Shown: positions 25,753 through 34,498 of the stretch, piece after piece
Position numbering within the stretch: the stretch's first letter is position 1
Layout: every line of letters begins with the position of its first letter
Assembly (NCBI GenBank): GCA_963819855.1
Contig: CAWFYC010000022.1
Location: 1-64,000 of the forward strand
Length of the DNA stretch: 64,000 nt
Reading direction: 5' to 3'
DNA from: JAMXLO01 sp963819855
GTDB lineage: Bacteria; Pseudomonadota; Alphaproteobacteria; Acetobacterales; Acetobacteraceae
Made by a program: the position numbers and the translations under genes
Notes under the pieces: model-generated
What the model saw: only the letters and a program-made list of their open reading frames with translations
What the model was told of the DNA's origin: nothing
Database searches by the model: none

Positions 25753-26466
25753 TCATGCGGTCTCCGTCGGATAGAGGGCAAATCGATTGCCGAGATCCTC
25801 GTACAGCGCCACCATGCGCGCCCGCCACGCTCGCGTTGCCGCCAGCTTGGTGGAGTCTGCCAGCACATCGCGCGGACTGCCGATGCGTGCCCACTGGAAC
25901 ACCGAGAAGATGATATAGTCGACGTAGGCGGGTGCCTCACCGGCAATAAACACCTGCTCGGACAGGGTGCGCTCAAGCGGCTCGCAAACTCGGCTCAGAT
26001 CGGCCGACGCCGCCTCCCGATCGGCACTGTATTGCTCGAGTGTCATGCCCAGTTGGGCCTCGCGCGAGCCGCGAAAATAGCTGCGGTCGCCGGGATCGAT
26101 GCAGCGAATGAAGTCGGCGTAGATCAGCGGTCGCATGGCGCGACCCAGCACGGTGTCGGACCAGATGTTCACCAGCCGCGCGGTGCCGCGACCGACGGTG
26201 CCGCCGAACAGCGAGGGCGCGTCGGCAAACCGGTCCTCCAGATGGCAGGCGATCGACCAGCTATCATGCACCACCGTCTCGTCGTGTTCGATGATCGGCA
26301 CCAGTTCCTGCCCGCTGAGCGCACGGATGCGCGCGACATCGGCGAACCGCGTGGGCAACACGGCCGGCTGCAGGCCCTTATGGGCGAGGGCATACCGGAT
26401 CCGCCAGGAGAATGGGCTGATCCGCCGCCCCTCCAGTCCGACCCGCTCGTGGAATATCAGTGCCAT
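25753..26466 (-). CDS. Glutathione S-transferase family protein
   Basis: This 237-residue protein has an N-terminal thioredoxin-like domain (residues 1-80, with SPFSWRIRYALAHKG where the active serine or cysteine is usually found, and VPIIEHDETVVHDSW) and a helical C-domain (about 90-235, with DYIIFSVFQWAR). It may use glutathione for conjugation or isomerisation, but the substrate is unknown. The ATG at 26466 was chosen because it lies 4 bp after the stop of the thiamine-diphosphate enzyme, indicating a two-gene transcript. Confidence 0.82.
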   Translation of the reverse strand: MALIFHERVGLEGRRISPFSWRIRYALAHKGLQPAVLPTRFADVARIRALSGQELVPIIEHDETVVHDSWSIACHLEDRFADAPSLFGGTVGRGTARLVNIWSDTVLGRAMRPLIYADFIRCIDPGDRSYFRGSREAQLGMTLEQYSADREAASADLSRVCEPLERTLSEQVFIAGEAPAYVDYIIFSVFQWARIGSPRDVLADSTKLAATRAWRARMVALYEDLGNRFALYPTETA

Positions 26467-26470
26467 TGCG

Positions 26471-28162
26471 TCATGCTCCCGCTGGCAGCCACGGCTCCGG
26501 CGCGCGCGCGTCGATGTCCGTGGCGACATCGACCACAACCGTCTCGTCCGACGCCAACGCCTCATTCAGTGCTGGTGCGATCTGCGACGGCTCCTCCACC
26601 CGGATACCGCGCAATCCGAACACCCGCGCCACATCCACGAAGTTGGTCGGCCCGAACCGCACCAGATCGCGCACATCGCCAGGCTTGTTGCCTTGCTGAC
26701 GCTGGATGTTCGGCCAACCCTGGCCGAAGCCCGAGTTGTTGTTGATCACCAGCACCACCGCGATGCCGCGTCGCCGTGCCGTCTCGAGTTCCGTCAGGTG
26801 GTAGTAGATCGCGCCGTCGCCAGACCAGCAGATCACCTTGCGCCTGTCTGCCGCGCACTTCGCGCCGAGCGAGGCAGGGAATGCCCAGCCCAGCGATCCC
26901 GCCGCGCGCAGATAGGTCTGCGTGGTGCCGTTCAGCTCGATCAGCGTCGAGGTCCAGATGCCGGAATAGCCGGTATCGGCGACCAGGATGCCGTCCTCGG
27001 GCAGCGCGCGCGTTATCTCGGCGCACAGCCGGTCGGGCAGGATCGGCGCGGCGTTGCTGGCGAGACGCGGGGCGCGCCCCTCGCGCCAGGCCGCGACGAT
27101 ACCGGCGGCGCGGTCGGCGAACGACGTGTCGCGCGTGGGTTTGCCGATCGCCGCGTTCAATTTCTCCAGCGTCGCCTTCGGATCGCCCATCAGGCCGAGC
27201 GTGTTCTTGTAGCTGCGGCCAAGCTCGAGAGGATCGATGTCGATCTGCACTACCTGCGTTTCGAGCGGCGGAATGCGCCAGGTGTGGGTCACCTGATCGC
27301 CGGTGTGGCAGCCGACGAACAGCACCAGGTCCGCCTCGTGCACGATCTGGTTCGCGGGCGGTGCGGCATAGTTTCCCGGGCAACCAATCGACAGGCGGTG
27401 CCGCGTGGGGATCACGCCGCGCCCGCCGAGCGAGGTGCCGATTGGCGCGGCCAGAGCCTCACCCAACGCCAGCAGTTCCGGCCCAGCGCAAGATGCCGCG
27501 GCGCCGGTGCCCGCGATGATGACGATCCGCTTCGCCGATCGCAGCTTCGCCGCGGCGCGTTCGATCTCGGCGTCCGATGGCGCCGGACGGTATGGCGGCA
27601 TGCTCAGTTGCAGCGCCGGATCGGCGGCAGCGGGCTCGCTCACCATGCCGGTCTCGACCACGGCCGCGGACCGCCCGTACAGATCGAGATGGGCCGGACG
27701 CGGCGAACCGGTCATCGCCTCGCGCCAGGCCTGCCGAAGCAGGCGCGGCAGATCGGCGGCGGTGTCGACATCGGCGGAGAACTTCGTCACCGATGCGTAG
27801 AGTGGCCCGTGCGGGACTTCCTGATAGGTGTTGCGATGCTGGAACAGCGGCGGCTCACGTCCGGTGAGCGCGATCACCGGGCTGTGGCCGAGCCAGGCAT
27901 CCTGTAGCCCCGCCGCCAGGTTCGCCGCGCCGACCGATTGCGCGAAGCAGATGCCCGGCCGCCGCGCGATCCGCGCATAGCCGTCCGCCATGTAGGCAGC
28001 GGATTTTTCCGCATGCGCCAAGACGCGGGTGATGCCAAGCGTGCCGAGTTCGATCAGCGTCCGGCGCAGCACCGAATCCATGAAGAATACGTGCGTCGTG
28101 CCATTCGCCGCGAGCGTACGCGCCAGCCATTCGGCGCCGGTGATCGCCTCAGTTGCGTCCAT
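26471..28162 (-). CDS. Thiamine-diphosphate-dependent enzyme, acetolactate-synthase superfamily
   Basis: This 563-residue enzyme has the three-domain architecture of acetolactate synthases and 2-oxoacid or oxalyl-CoA decarboxylases. The catalytic glutamate lies in HAEKSAAYMADGYAR. The TPP/Mg2+ motif is SGDGAIYYHLTELETA ending with INNNSGFG. The middle domain holds VVIIAGTGAAASCAG-like sequence. Specific substrate-class motifs are not recognisable to me. The ATG at 28162 has GGGAGGAAACC. It is followed at 4 bp by a GST-like gene; the pair may act on one catabolic substrate. Confidence 0.85.
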   Translation of the reverse strand: MDATEAITGAEWLARTLAANGTTHVFFMDSVLRRTLIELGTLGITRVLAHAEKSAAYMADGYARIARRPGICFAQSVGAANLAAGLQDAWLGHSPVIALTGREPPLFQHRNTYQEVPHGPLYASVTKFSADVDTAADLPRLLRQAWREAMTGSPRPAHLDLYGRSAAVVETGMVSEPAAADPALQLSMPPYRPAPSDAEIERAAAKLRSAKRIVIIAGTGAAASCAGPELLALGEALAAPIGTSLGGRGVIPTRHRLSIGCPGNYAAPPANQIVHEADLVLFVGCHTGDQVTHTWRIPPLETQVVQIDIDPLELGRSYKNTLGLMGDPKATLEKLNAAIGKPTRDTSFADRAAGIVAAWREGRAPRLASNAAPILPDRLCAEITRALPEDGILVADTGYSGIWTSTLIELNGTTQTYLRAAGSLGWAFPASLGAKCAADRRKVICWSGDGAIYYHLTELETARRRGIAVVLVINNNSGFGQGWPNIQRQQGNKPGDVRDLVRFGPTNFVDVARVFGLRGIRVEEPSQIAPALNEALASDETVVVDVATDIDARAPEPWLPAGA

Positions 28163-28249
28163 GGTTTCCTCCCGTGCAGGCACGTTCATGCTGACCGCAA
28201 GCTGCCGCGTATGCATCGCCGCATCAAGCGGTTCGCGGCGCGGGCTCGA

Positions 28250-29434
28250 TCAGTCTGCCGCCGAATCCTCCGGTGCCGATGTCGGCTTGGCCGGTGGATC
28301 GCGCTTGAACTTGGCGATCAGGTCGTCGAGACGGGAGAAGAACGCCTCAACGCCGTAACCGACCAGGAATGCCAAGGCAAGCGGTGGCAAGGCAACGTTC
28401 TTTGGAAGCAACGAGCCGAGCAGTCCGACGACCAGGCCCGCGATGGCCGCGATGTAATAGCGCGCGCTGTGCGCGGCCGAGTGCAGATAAGTCTTCCTGC
28501 GTATCAGCCTGGAACACAGCCTGAAGCCGTACAGAAAGGCGCCCAGCAACGCATAGACGGTAGGCAGGACATAGGTCGTGATGCCGCCGTATATGATCGA
28601 GTCCGTCTTATCCAGCGCCAGCGCGTAGTTGCGTATGAACTGATACGCCTTGATCTGATTCTCCAGCTCGGCCTGGATATCACTCGGCTCCGAGGTGCCC
28701 GGCGAGATCAGCAGATGGGTGATACCGTCGGGGTTGTTCTTGTCGAACGTCACCGAGCTGATGTCGATGTTCGTCCACCATGGATTGAACCAGAAATGCA
28801 GCTTGCTCGCTGATTGCAGGAGTTGCTGGCTCCTGCGGGAGAATTCCACGGCATCCTCGAAGGCACGGTTGACGAACGCCGTACCGCTCTGACTTTCCAG
28901 CGTGGACGGGGCGTGGGATGCGGCCGGTTCGGCAGTGCTGGATCGCAGAATTTGCAGGTTCGCCCAAAGCTTGAGCGCCGCGGCGTTCTGCTGCTCGATC
29001 AGGTCCGCCGTCTCGGTGGCGGTGGAGTTGTTCATGAACAGGAATACGGAGAAGGCGATGATGATCAGGACCAGAATCGTGGCACGGATCTTTTCGCCGA
29101 GCAGCGACGCGGCTTCGCACGCCAGCAGCGACGCCGCGGTCACCGGCCTGGTGAGCTTGGACAGATTTGCGTAGGCGATCCAGAACCCGATCGCGACCGC
29201 CGCGGTAACCCGATGGGTCTGCCAGGCCTGCCGGGCGAACACGATGTCCTGCACCATGTTGTCTGGCATGACCGAGGGCAACTGAGCGTTGCTGGCGGCA
29301 TAACGCAGCAGGACTTCCGCGTCGATCAGTGCCTCGTGAAACTCGGGCGTCGCGAAAGTATCGGCGTCAGGCTTATCTGCGCCGGCATTCGGTTGGTCTC
29401 GCGCTGCCGCAGCGGTGGTCGCCGCGTCCGACAT
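28250..29434 (-). CDS. Multi-pass membrane protein of unknown family
   Basis: This protein of about 394 residues is not one I recognise. Hydrophobic segments are visible at ILVLIIIAFSVFLFM, TTYVLPTVYALLGAFLYGF, YYIAAIAGLVVGLLGSLLP and LALAFLVGYGVEAFFS. Between the first and second is a roughly 170-residue soluble domain (NSTATETADLIEQQNAAAL...). The N-terminal 30 residues are polar. The start is uncertain: ATGs at 29434 and 29437 lie close after GGGAGG, and an earlier ATG at 29515 lacks a ribosome site. It stands alone between two unrelated minus-strand genes. Confidence 0.6.
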   Translation of the reverse strand: MSDAATTAAAARDQPNAGADKPDADTFATPEFHEALIDAEVLLRYAASNAQLPSVMPDNMVQDIVFARQAWQTHRVTAAVAIGFWIAYANLSKLTRPVTAASLLACEAASLLGEKIRATILVLIIIAFSVFLFMNNSTATETADLIEQQNAAALKLWANLQILRSSTAEPAASHAPSTLESQSGTAFVNRAFEDAVEFSRRSQQLLQSASKLHFWFNPWWTNIDISSVTFDKNNPDGITHLLISPGTSEPSDIQAELENQIKAYQFIRNYALALDKTDSIIYGGITTYVLPTVYALLGAFLYGFRLCSRLIRRKTYLHSAAHSARYYIAAIAGLVVGLLGSLLPKNVALPPLALAFLVGYGVEAFFSRLDDLIAKFKRDPPAKPTSAPEDSAAD

Positions 29435-29553
29435 CATCCTCCTCCCGGCGTTCGCCTGATTTGCACCGATGTCGAACCCGAAATCGTTTTTTGGCAACTG
29501 ATCCATCGCCGGCATCCGGAGTCAACAACTTATACCTGTGACGACACGATGGA

Positions 29554-30324
29554 TCATCCCTTTTCCGCGCGACGCCGTGCCACGAACGCAGCCATCAGTT
29601 GCCGCGGCTCCTCGCTCTCCCATGCGTCGGCGAAGCTGTCGATCCCACGCCGTACCGCCTGGCGCAGCGGCAGGTCCTCCCAGTCGGTGATCAGCGCCTT
29701 CTGCAGCCGGACTGCCCGCGGGCCCGATACCAGGATCGATTCCAGCAGCTGTTCGACCGCGGAATCCAACTGTTGCGGCGACACAACCTCCTCGACCAGC
29801 CCCCAGGACTGCGCGGTCGCCGCGTCGATCATGTCGCCGGTCAGCAGCCATTGCCGTGTGCGCCCCCAGCCGATCAGTTGCGGCAGCAGCGCCGCCTCCA
29901 CCACCGATGGCACGCCAAGCCGCACCTCCGGCATGCCGAACCGGGCATCGGTGCTGGCCACCCGCATGTCGCAGGCGGCCGCGACCTCCACGCCGGCGCC
30001 GAACACGTAACCCTGGACGCGGGCGATCGCCGGCACCGGCAGGCGGCGGAACACGTCGCAACTGCGATGCACCAGGGTGATGAAAGCACGCGCTGAGCCA
30101 GGATCGAGACCGGCCATTTCGTTGATGTCCGCACCGCCGATGAAGGCGCGTTCGCCGGCGCCGCGCAGCACCACGGCGCGCAGGGCATCATCGGCGCCGA
30201 GACGCTCGACCGCGGCAATCAGGTCGGTCATCACCGGCGTGTTCAGCGTGTTCAGCTTGGCAGGATTGTCGATCGTCACGACGGCGACGCCACGCGCGTC
30301 GCGCTGCACACTGACCCAGGTCAT
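29554..30324 (-). CDS. Enoyl-CoA hydratase-like protein
   Basis: This 256-residue crotonase-superfamily protein carries the N-terminal VVTIDNPAKLNTLN, the oxyanion segments GERAFIGGADINEMAG and GYVFGAGVEVAAACDMRVAS, and FGMPEVRLGVPSVVEA. The first catalytic glutamate position is VEVAAACD and looks conserved; the second Glu is in MPEV. It differs from the copy at 7591-8409 and is not its duplicate. The ATG at 30324 was chosen over long upstream extensions because coding character begins there (MTWVSVQRDARGVAVV). It diverges from the small membrane protein at 30395. Confidence 0.85.
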   Translation of the reverse strand: MTWVSVQRDARGVAVVTIDNPAKLNTLNTPVMTDLIAAVERLGADDALRAVVLRGAGERAFIGGADINEMAGLDPGSARAFITLVHRSCDVFRRLPVPAIARVQGYVFGAGVEVAAACDMRVASTDARFGMPEVRLGVPSVVEAALLPQLIGWGRTRQWLLTGDMIDAATAQSWGLVEEVVSPQQLDSAVEQLLESILVSGPRAVRLQKALITDWEDLPLRQAVRRGIDSFADAWESEEPRQLMAAFVARRRAEKG

Positions 30325-30394
30325 GCTCACCCCCACCGTTTGCTTCGCACATCGCGCCATCCCATACTGGGTGGCGCACCACAATGAGGGGGAA

Positions 30395-30601
30395 ATGGCG
30401 ATCGCCCCACTACAGCCGCACAGGTCGTGGTACCGGCACTTCTGGTACGCTGAGCGCTCGCCGCGCGACACGCTCACCGACCGGACGCTGCTGTTCGCGA
30501 TCGTCGCGCTGTCCCTGGTGGCCGGCGGGACACTGCTGGTGCGCCACTACGCCGGGCCACACGCTACGGGACAGTTCCCCGTGGCCCAAGCCGCACGCTG
30601 A
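30395..30601 (+). CDS. Small single-pass membrane protein
   Basis: This 68-residue protein has a basic N-terminal part (SWYRHFWYAERSPRDTL) and one hydrophobic helix (LLFAIVALSLVAGGTLLV, about residues 33-50). The ATG is preceded by GAGGGGGAA. It is divergent from the enoyl-CoA hydratase, and its stop is 92 bp from the broken ATPase. No function can be inferred. Confidence 0.5.
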   Translation: MAIAPLQPHRSWYRHFWYAERSPRDTLTDRTLLFAIVALSLVAGGTLLVRHYAGPHATGQFPVAQAAR

Positions 30602-30692
30602 TATCCACTTCCGCTAAAGGGCAGGTGCAAATTCCTGCCGGACCGTCGCTCCGGCCGCCGGCACTTCATCTGCCCCTGAGCATGACCACGCC

Positions 30693-32942
30693 TTGCGGCG
30701 CCTGCTGCTGGTTGTCGTCCTGCTCGGGCTGGTCGCCGGCTTTGCCGTCGGCAACCTGGCGTGGGACGCGCCGGCCGCGCTGGTGGCACTGGTCGTGCTC
30801 GCCGACCTGATTCGCGGCCTGCGCCGCGGTGTGCTGGGTGTCGATATCATCGCATTGCTCGCCATTGCGGGCGCGCTCGCGCTGGGCGAGCACCTCGCCG
30901 CCATCATCATCGCGCTGATGGTCGCCGGCGGCAGCGCGCTGGAGGAATTCGCCCAGGCGCGCGCGCGACGTGAGCTGGCGGCGTTGCTGGGCCGCACTTC
31001 ACGGATCGCCCACCGCCAGGACGGCGATCGCGTCGTGGATGTTGCGATCGACGCCGTGGTGCCCGACGACCTGCTGGTGATCAAACCCGGCGAGATCGTC
31101 CCGGTGGATGGCATCATCGCGGCCGAGGCGGCAATGCTCGATGAATTGGCGCTGACCGGAGAACCAATCCCGGTGACCACGTGGGCACGGCGATCCGGTG
31201 CGCAGCGGCGTGGTGAACGCGGCGTACGCCATTCACGCTGCGCGCCAGCGCCGAACGCAGCACCTATGCCGCCGTGGTGCGCCTGGTACGTGCGGCGGAG
31301 CGCGAACGGCCGCCGCTGGTGAGGCTGGCCGATCGTTGGGCGCTCTGGTTCCTGCTGGTCACGCTGGTTTTGGGTGGCGGCGCATGGTGGTTCGCCGGCG
31401 ACGCCACGCGCGCGCTGGCGGTACTGGTGGTGGCGACGCCCTGCCCGCTGATCCTCGCCGCCCCGGTGGCGCTGATCTGCGGCGTCTCACGCGCGGCGCG
31501 ACGCGGCATTATCGTCAAGGGCCCCGGCGTCCTGGAACGTCTGGCCCACGCCCGCACCGTGTTGTTCGACAAGACCGGCACGCTGACCACCGGCACGCCG
31601 CGCGTCACCGGCGTGGAAACCTTGGACGGCTTCGATCCGGACGACGTGCTGCGTTGTGCCGGCTCGCTGGCGCAGGTGTCGCAACACGCGGTCGCAGGCG
31701 CGATCGTGCTTTCGGCGCGCGGTCTCGAGCTCAAACTGACCTTGCCGCGCGACGCCGAGGAGATTCGCAGGGGGCGGCCTGGCCGGCACGGTGGACGGCA
31801 AACGCGTGACTGGTCGGCACCGCCGGACTGTTGGACGCGGCGGGCATTCCGCCCCCCGCCAACGGCAGCACCGCCAGGATGGCCGCGGCGGCCTCGTCCG
31901 CCGCCTGGATCGCGCTCGACGGCCGCATCGTCCGGCGCACTGCTGCTGGCGGACCGCATCCGGCGCTGAGACGCCCCGCGCTCTGCGGGCATTGCGGCAG
32001 GCCGGCGTCACGCGGCTGGTGATGGTCAGCGGCGACCGGCCCTCCTCGGCCGAGGCGGTGGCCGCCGCGCTTGGTCTGGACGCCGCACACGCCGATCTGT
32101 CGCCCGCCGGGAAGATCGAGGTGGTGCGGGCGGAGCGTGCGCTGGCGTCGACGGTCATGGTCGGCGACGGCATCAACGACGCGCCGGCGCTGGCGGTGGC
32201 GGATGTCGGCGTGGCGATGGGCGCGCGTGGCGCCGCGGCCGCCGCGGAGGCCGCGGATGTGGTGCTGCTGGTGGATCGGCTCGACCGCATCGCCGAGGCC
32301 GTCACCATTGCCGCCCGCGCCCGCGGTATCGCGGTGCAGTCGATCGGTGTCGGCATGGCGCTGTCGGGGGTGGCGATGCTCGTCGCGGCACTCGGCTATC
32401 TGCCGCCGGTGGCCGGCGCACTGTTGCAGGAAGCCATCGACGTGGCAGTGATCCTGAACGCGCTGCGCGTGCTGACCGGGGAAGCAGCGCCCAGACCGCT
32501 CAGCGATCGCGTTGCGGTCGGCCGCGTCGTGGAGGAGCACGCCAGGCTGCGCACCCTGCTCGACCGCATGCGCCGTACTGCAGACCGGATGGACCAGCCG
32601 GCCGAGGATCCGATCGGCGAACTGCGCGGCATCGATACGGCGATGAATGCATTGCTGCTGCCGCATCAGTTGGCGGAGGAGCAGGCGGTGTTTCCGGAAC
32701 TGGCGGACCGTCTTGGCGGCCGCGACCCGCTGGGCGCGATGAACCGCATGCACGAGGAGATCGTGCACCTCGCGACGCGCTTTGCCGCGCTGGTGCAGGG
32801 GTTGTCGGACGCCGGCGCCTCCAGCGGCGAGGCACGCGAGGCACGTCGGCTGCTCTACGCATTGGACGCGATCATCACGCTGCACCTGGCAGCGGAAGAG
32901 GAACTGTTGTCGCAGGTCGAGGACCTGCCAGCACACGCTTGA
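30693..32942 (+). pseudogene. P1B-5-type metal ATPase with C-terminal hemerythrin domain, six frameshifts
   Basis: The pieces in three frames spell one heavy-metal ATPase. The first piece has hydrophobic helices, no N-terminal metal-binding domain, and the actuator motif LTGEPIPV. The next has TPCPLILAAP, the metal-site motif of the P1B-5 class, and DKTGTLTTGTP with the phosphorylated aspartate. The last has VMVGDGINDAPAL. After the final helices a hemerythrin-like domain follows (32500-32942) with HARLRTLL, HQLAEEQAVF, HEEIVHL and HLAAEEELL, a set of His and HxxxE iron ligands. Single extra bases near 31182, 31231, 31765, 31812, 31930 and 31963 break it. The start is uncertain (TTG 30693; no in-frame ATG). 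The family is linked to iron, cobalt or nickel export. Confidence 0.78.
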
Positions 32943-32972
32943 CGTTGCGCACCCATTCCGCTCAATCGCGCC

Positions 32973-33893
32973 ATGAGGATTGTGATCATGGGGGCCGGCG
33001 GCCTCGGCGGCTATTTCGGCGCGCGGCTGGCGGCGGCGGGCAATGACGTCGCCTTCGTCGCACGCGGTGCGCATCTCGCGGCGATCAGGCAAAACGGGCT
33101 GCAAGTGGCAAGCGCTCGTGGCGATCTGCATTTGCGCGAGGTGGCGGCGACCGACGATCCCGCGACACTGGCGCCTGCGGACGTGGTGATGATCGCGGTG
33201 AAGCTATGGGACACGGAAGCCGCCGCGGAAGCAGTGAAGCCTCTGGTACGTCCGGGCACTGCCGTGGTGTCGTTCCAGAACGGTGTCAGCAAGGACGACG
33301 TGCTGACACGTATCCTCGGCCGTGACGCGGTCATTGGCGGCGTCGGCCAGATCGGCGTGGTGATCGCCAGCCCCGGCGTGATCCGCCACACCGGCACCAT
33401 GGCGAAGCTGACTTTTGGTGAGTTGGACAACAGGCGTACCCCACGCGTTCTGGCACTGCTGGAAGCCTGCACCGCGGCCGGGATCGACGCCGAGATCGCC
33501 GCGGACATCAACCTGGCGATCTGGGAGAAGTTCGCCTTTCTGGTGCCGATGTCGGCATGCACCGCCAGCATGCGCTCGACCATCGGCCCGATTCGCGCCA
33601 ACCCGCGGACGCGCGCGTTTCTGTTCGACATCACCCGCGAGGTTGTGGCAGTCGGCCGCGCCCTAGGCATAGGTCTGGCGGAGGATTTCGCCGAGCAGCG
33701 GATGACGATGGTCGAGGCGCTGCCGCCGCAAATGACCGCCTCGATGCAGGGCGACCTCGTGCGCGGCAACCGGCTCGAACTGCCGTGGCTGAGCGGTGCG
33801 GTGGTCGAACTCGGCAGGCAGGTGGGCGTGCCGACGCCGCTCAACCGCGCGGTTACCGATATACTGGCGCTCTACGTCGACGGCGCTCCCTGA
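32973..33893 (+). CDS. panE: Ketopantoate reductase-like protein
   Basis: This 306-residue NADPH-dependent reductase is of the PanE/ApbA family; the classical reaction reduces ketopantoate to pantoate for coenzyme A. The Rossmann motif IMGAGGLGGYFGARL is at residues 4-19. AVKLWDTEAA carries the lysine of the ketopantoate-binding region, and the C-terminal helical domain contains NLAIWEKFAFLVPMSA. Because several paralogues of this family are involved in other 2-ketoacid reductions, panE is provisional. It starts 30 bp after the broken ATPase; no ribosome site is obvious. Confidence 0.8.
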   Translation: MRIVIMGAGGLGGYFGARLAAAGNDVAFVARGAHLAAIRQNGLQVASARGDLHLREVAATDDPATLAPADVVMIAVKLWDTEAAAEAVKPLVRPGTAVVSFQNGVSKDDVLTRILGRDAVIGGVGQIGVVIASPGVIRHTGTMAKLTFGELDNRRTPRVLALLEACTAAGIDAEIAADINLAIWEKFAFLVPMSACTASMRSTIGPIRANPRTRAFLFDITREVVAVGRALGIGLAEDFAEQRMTMVEALPPQMTASMQGDLVRGNRLELPWLSGAVVELGRQVGVPTPLNRAVTDILALYVDGAP

Positions 33894-34082
33894 CATGGCA
33901 CCTATGAAATATCGTTAGCTGCCCGTCCCGTGACACATTCCGACCGATTTCCATCGCGATAGCGTAACTCAAATGGCGCTTCCAGGGCGCCGCTTCGGTG
34001 ACGATATTATCCGGTTTTTTCAAATCCTTATCGGCTCATCCTTACATTCCACATCGAATCTATACCGATCCGACTGAACAAT

Positions 34083-34152
34083 CGTGAGAATCTCAAATAC
34101 AGGACTTGCTTTCACGGGATCGTGAGTTCACAGCTCACAAACACGTGAGTTC
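34083..34152 (+). promoter_or_regulatory. Repeated CGTGAG motifs before a hypothetical gene
   Basis: CGTGAG occurs at 34083, 34121 and 34144, the last two within CGTGAGTTC, and the middle one is part of the partly palindromic GTGAGTTCACAGCTCAC. They lie in an AT-richer 293 bp spacer (33894-34186) and end 35 bp before the ATG. They might be regulator-binding sites; nothing identifies the regulator. Confidence 0.3.
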
Positions 34153-34186
34153 GCCCTGTTCGCCACCCGAAGAATCGGAGTTCTCG

Positions 34187-34489
34187 ATGCACCGGCCGCA
34201 GATCAGCCCAATCGCGCCCACCGGGTTCGCCTTCGATATCGCCGATCTTATGCTGTTGCAGGGCTGGGCGGACTTCCACGACGTGCAGATGACTGTCGAG
34301 CTCGACCACTGCGTGGAGGGCGAGGAGTACGAGGAGGTCGTCGCCTTCTATGCGAAGGACAGCCAGCTTCGGCGCTGGATTCTGTGGCGCTCGGCGGGCG
34401 ACATCGTCGTGCAGCCGCTGATCGGGCGAAGCTGCCGGTTCACCTGTGTCGTCGATGCACTCGAAACACTGATTCCTGCCCGCTCCTAG
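34187..34489 (+). CDS. Conserved-looking hypothetical protein
   Basis: This 100-residue soluble acidic protein has a hydrophobic heptad near its start (FAFDIADLMLLQGW), an acidic patch (VEGEEYEEVVAF) and a basic strand (RRWILWRSAGDIVVQPLIGRSC). It contains two cysteines. I do not recognise it. The ATG at 34187 has GGAG about six bases upstream and coding character starts there. Its upstream region is AT-rich with repeated CGTGAG motifs. It converges with argJ. Confidence 0.55.
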   Translation: MHRPQISPIAPTGFAFDIADLMLLQGWADFHDVQMTVELDHCVEGEEYEEVVAFYAKDSQLRRWILWRSAGDIVVQPLIGRSCRFTCVVDALETLIPARS

Positions 34490-34498
34490 CCGGCGCGG

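Noticed and set aside
31180..31970. Programmed frameshifting in the P1B ATPase
   Set aside because: Six separate shifts without slippery heptamers or downstream structures cannot be programmed; error or decay is simpler.
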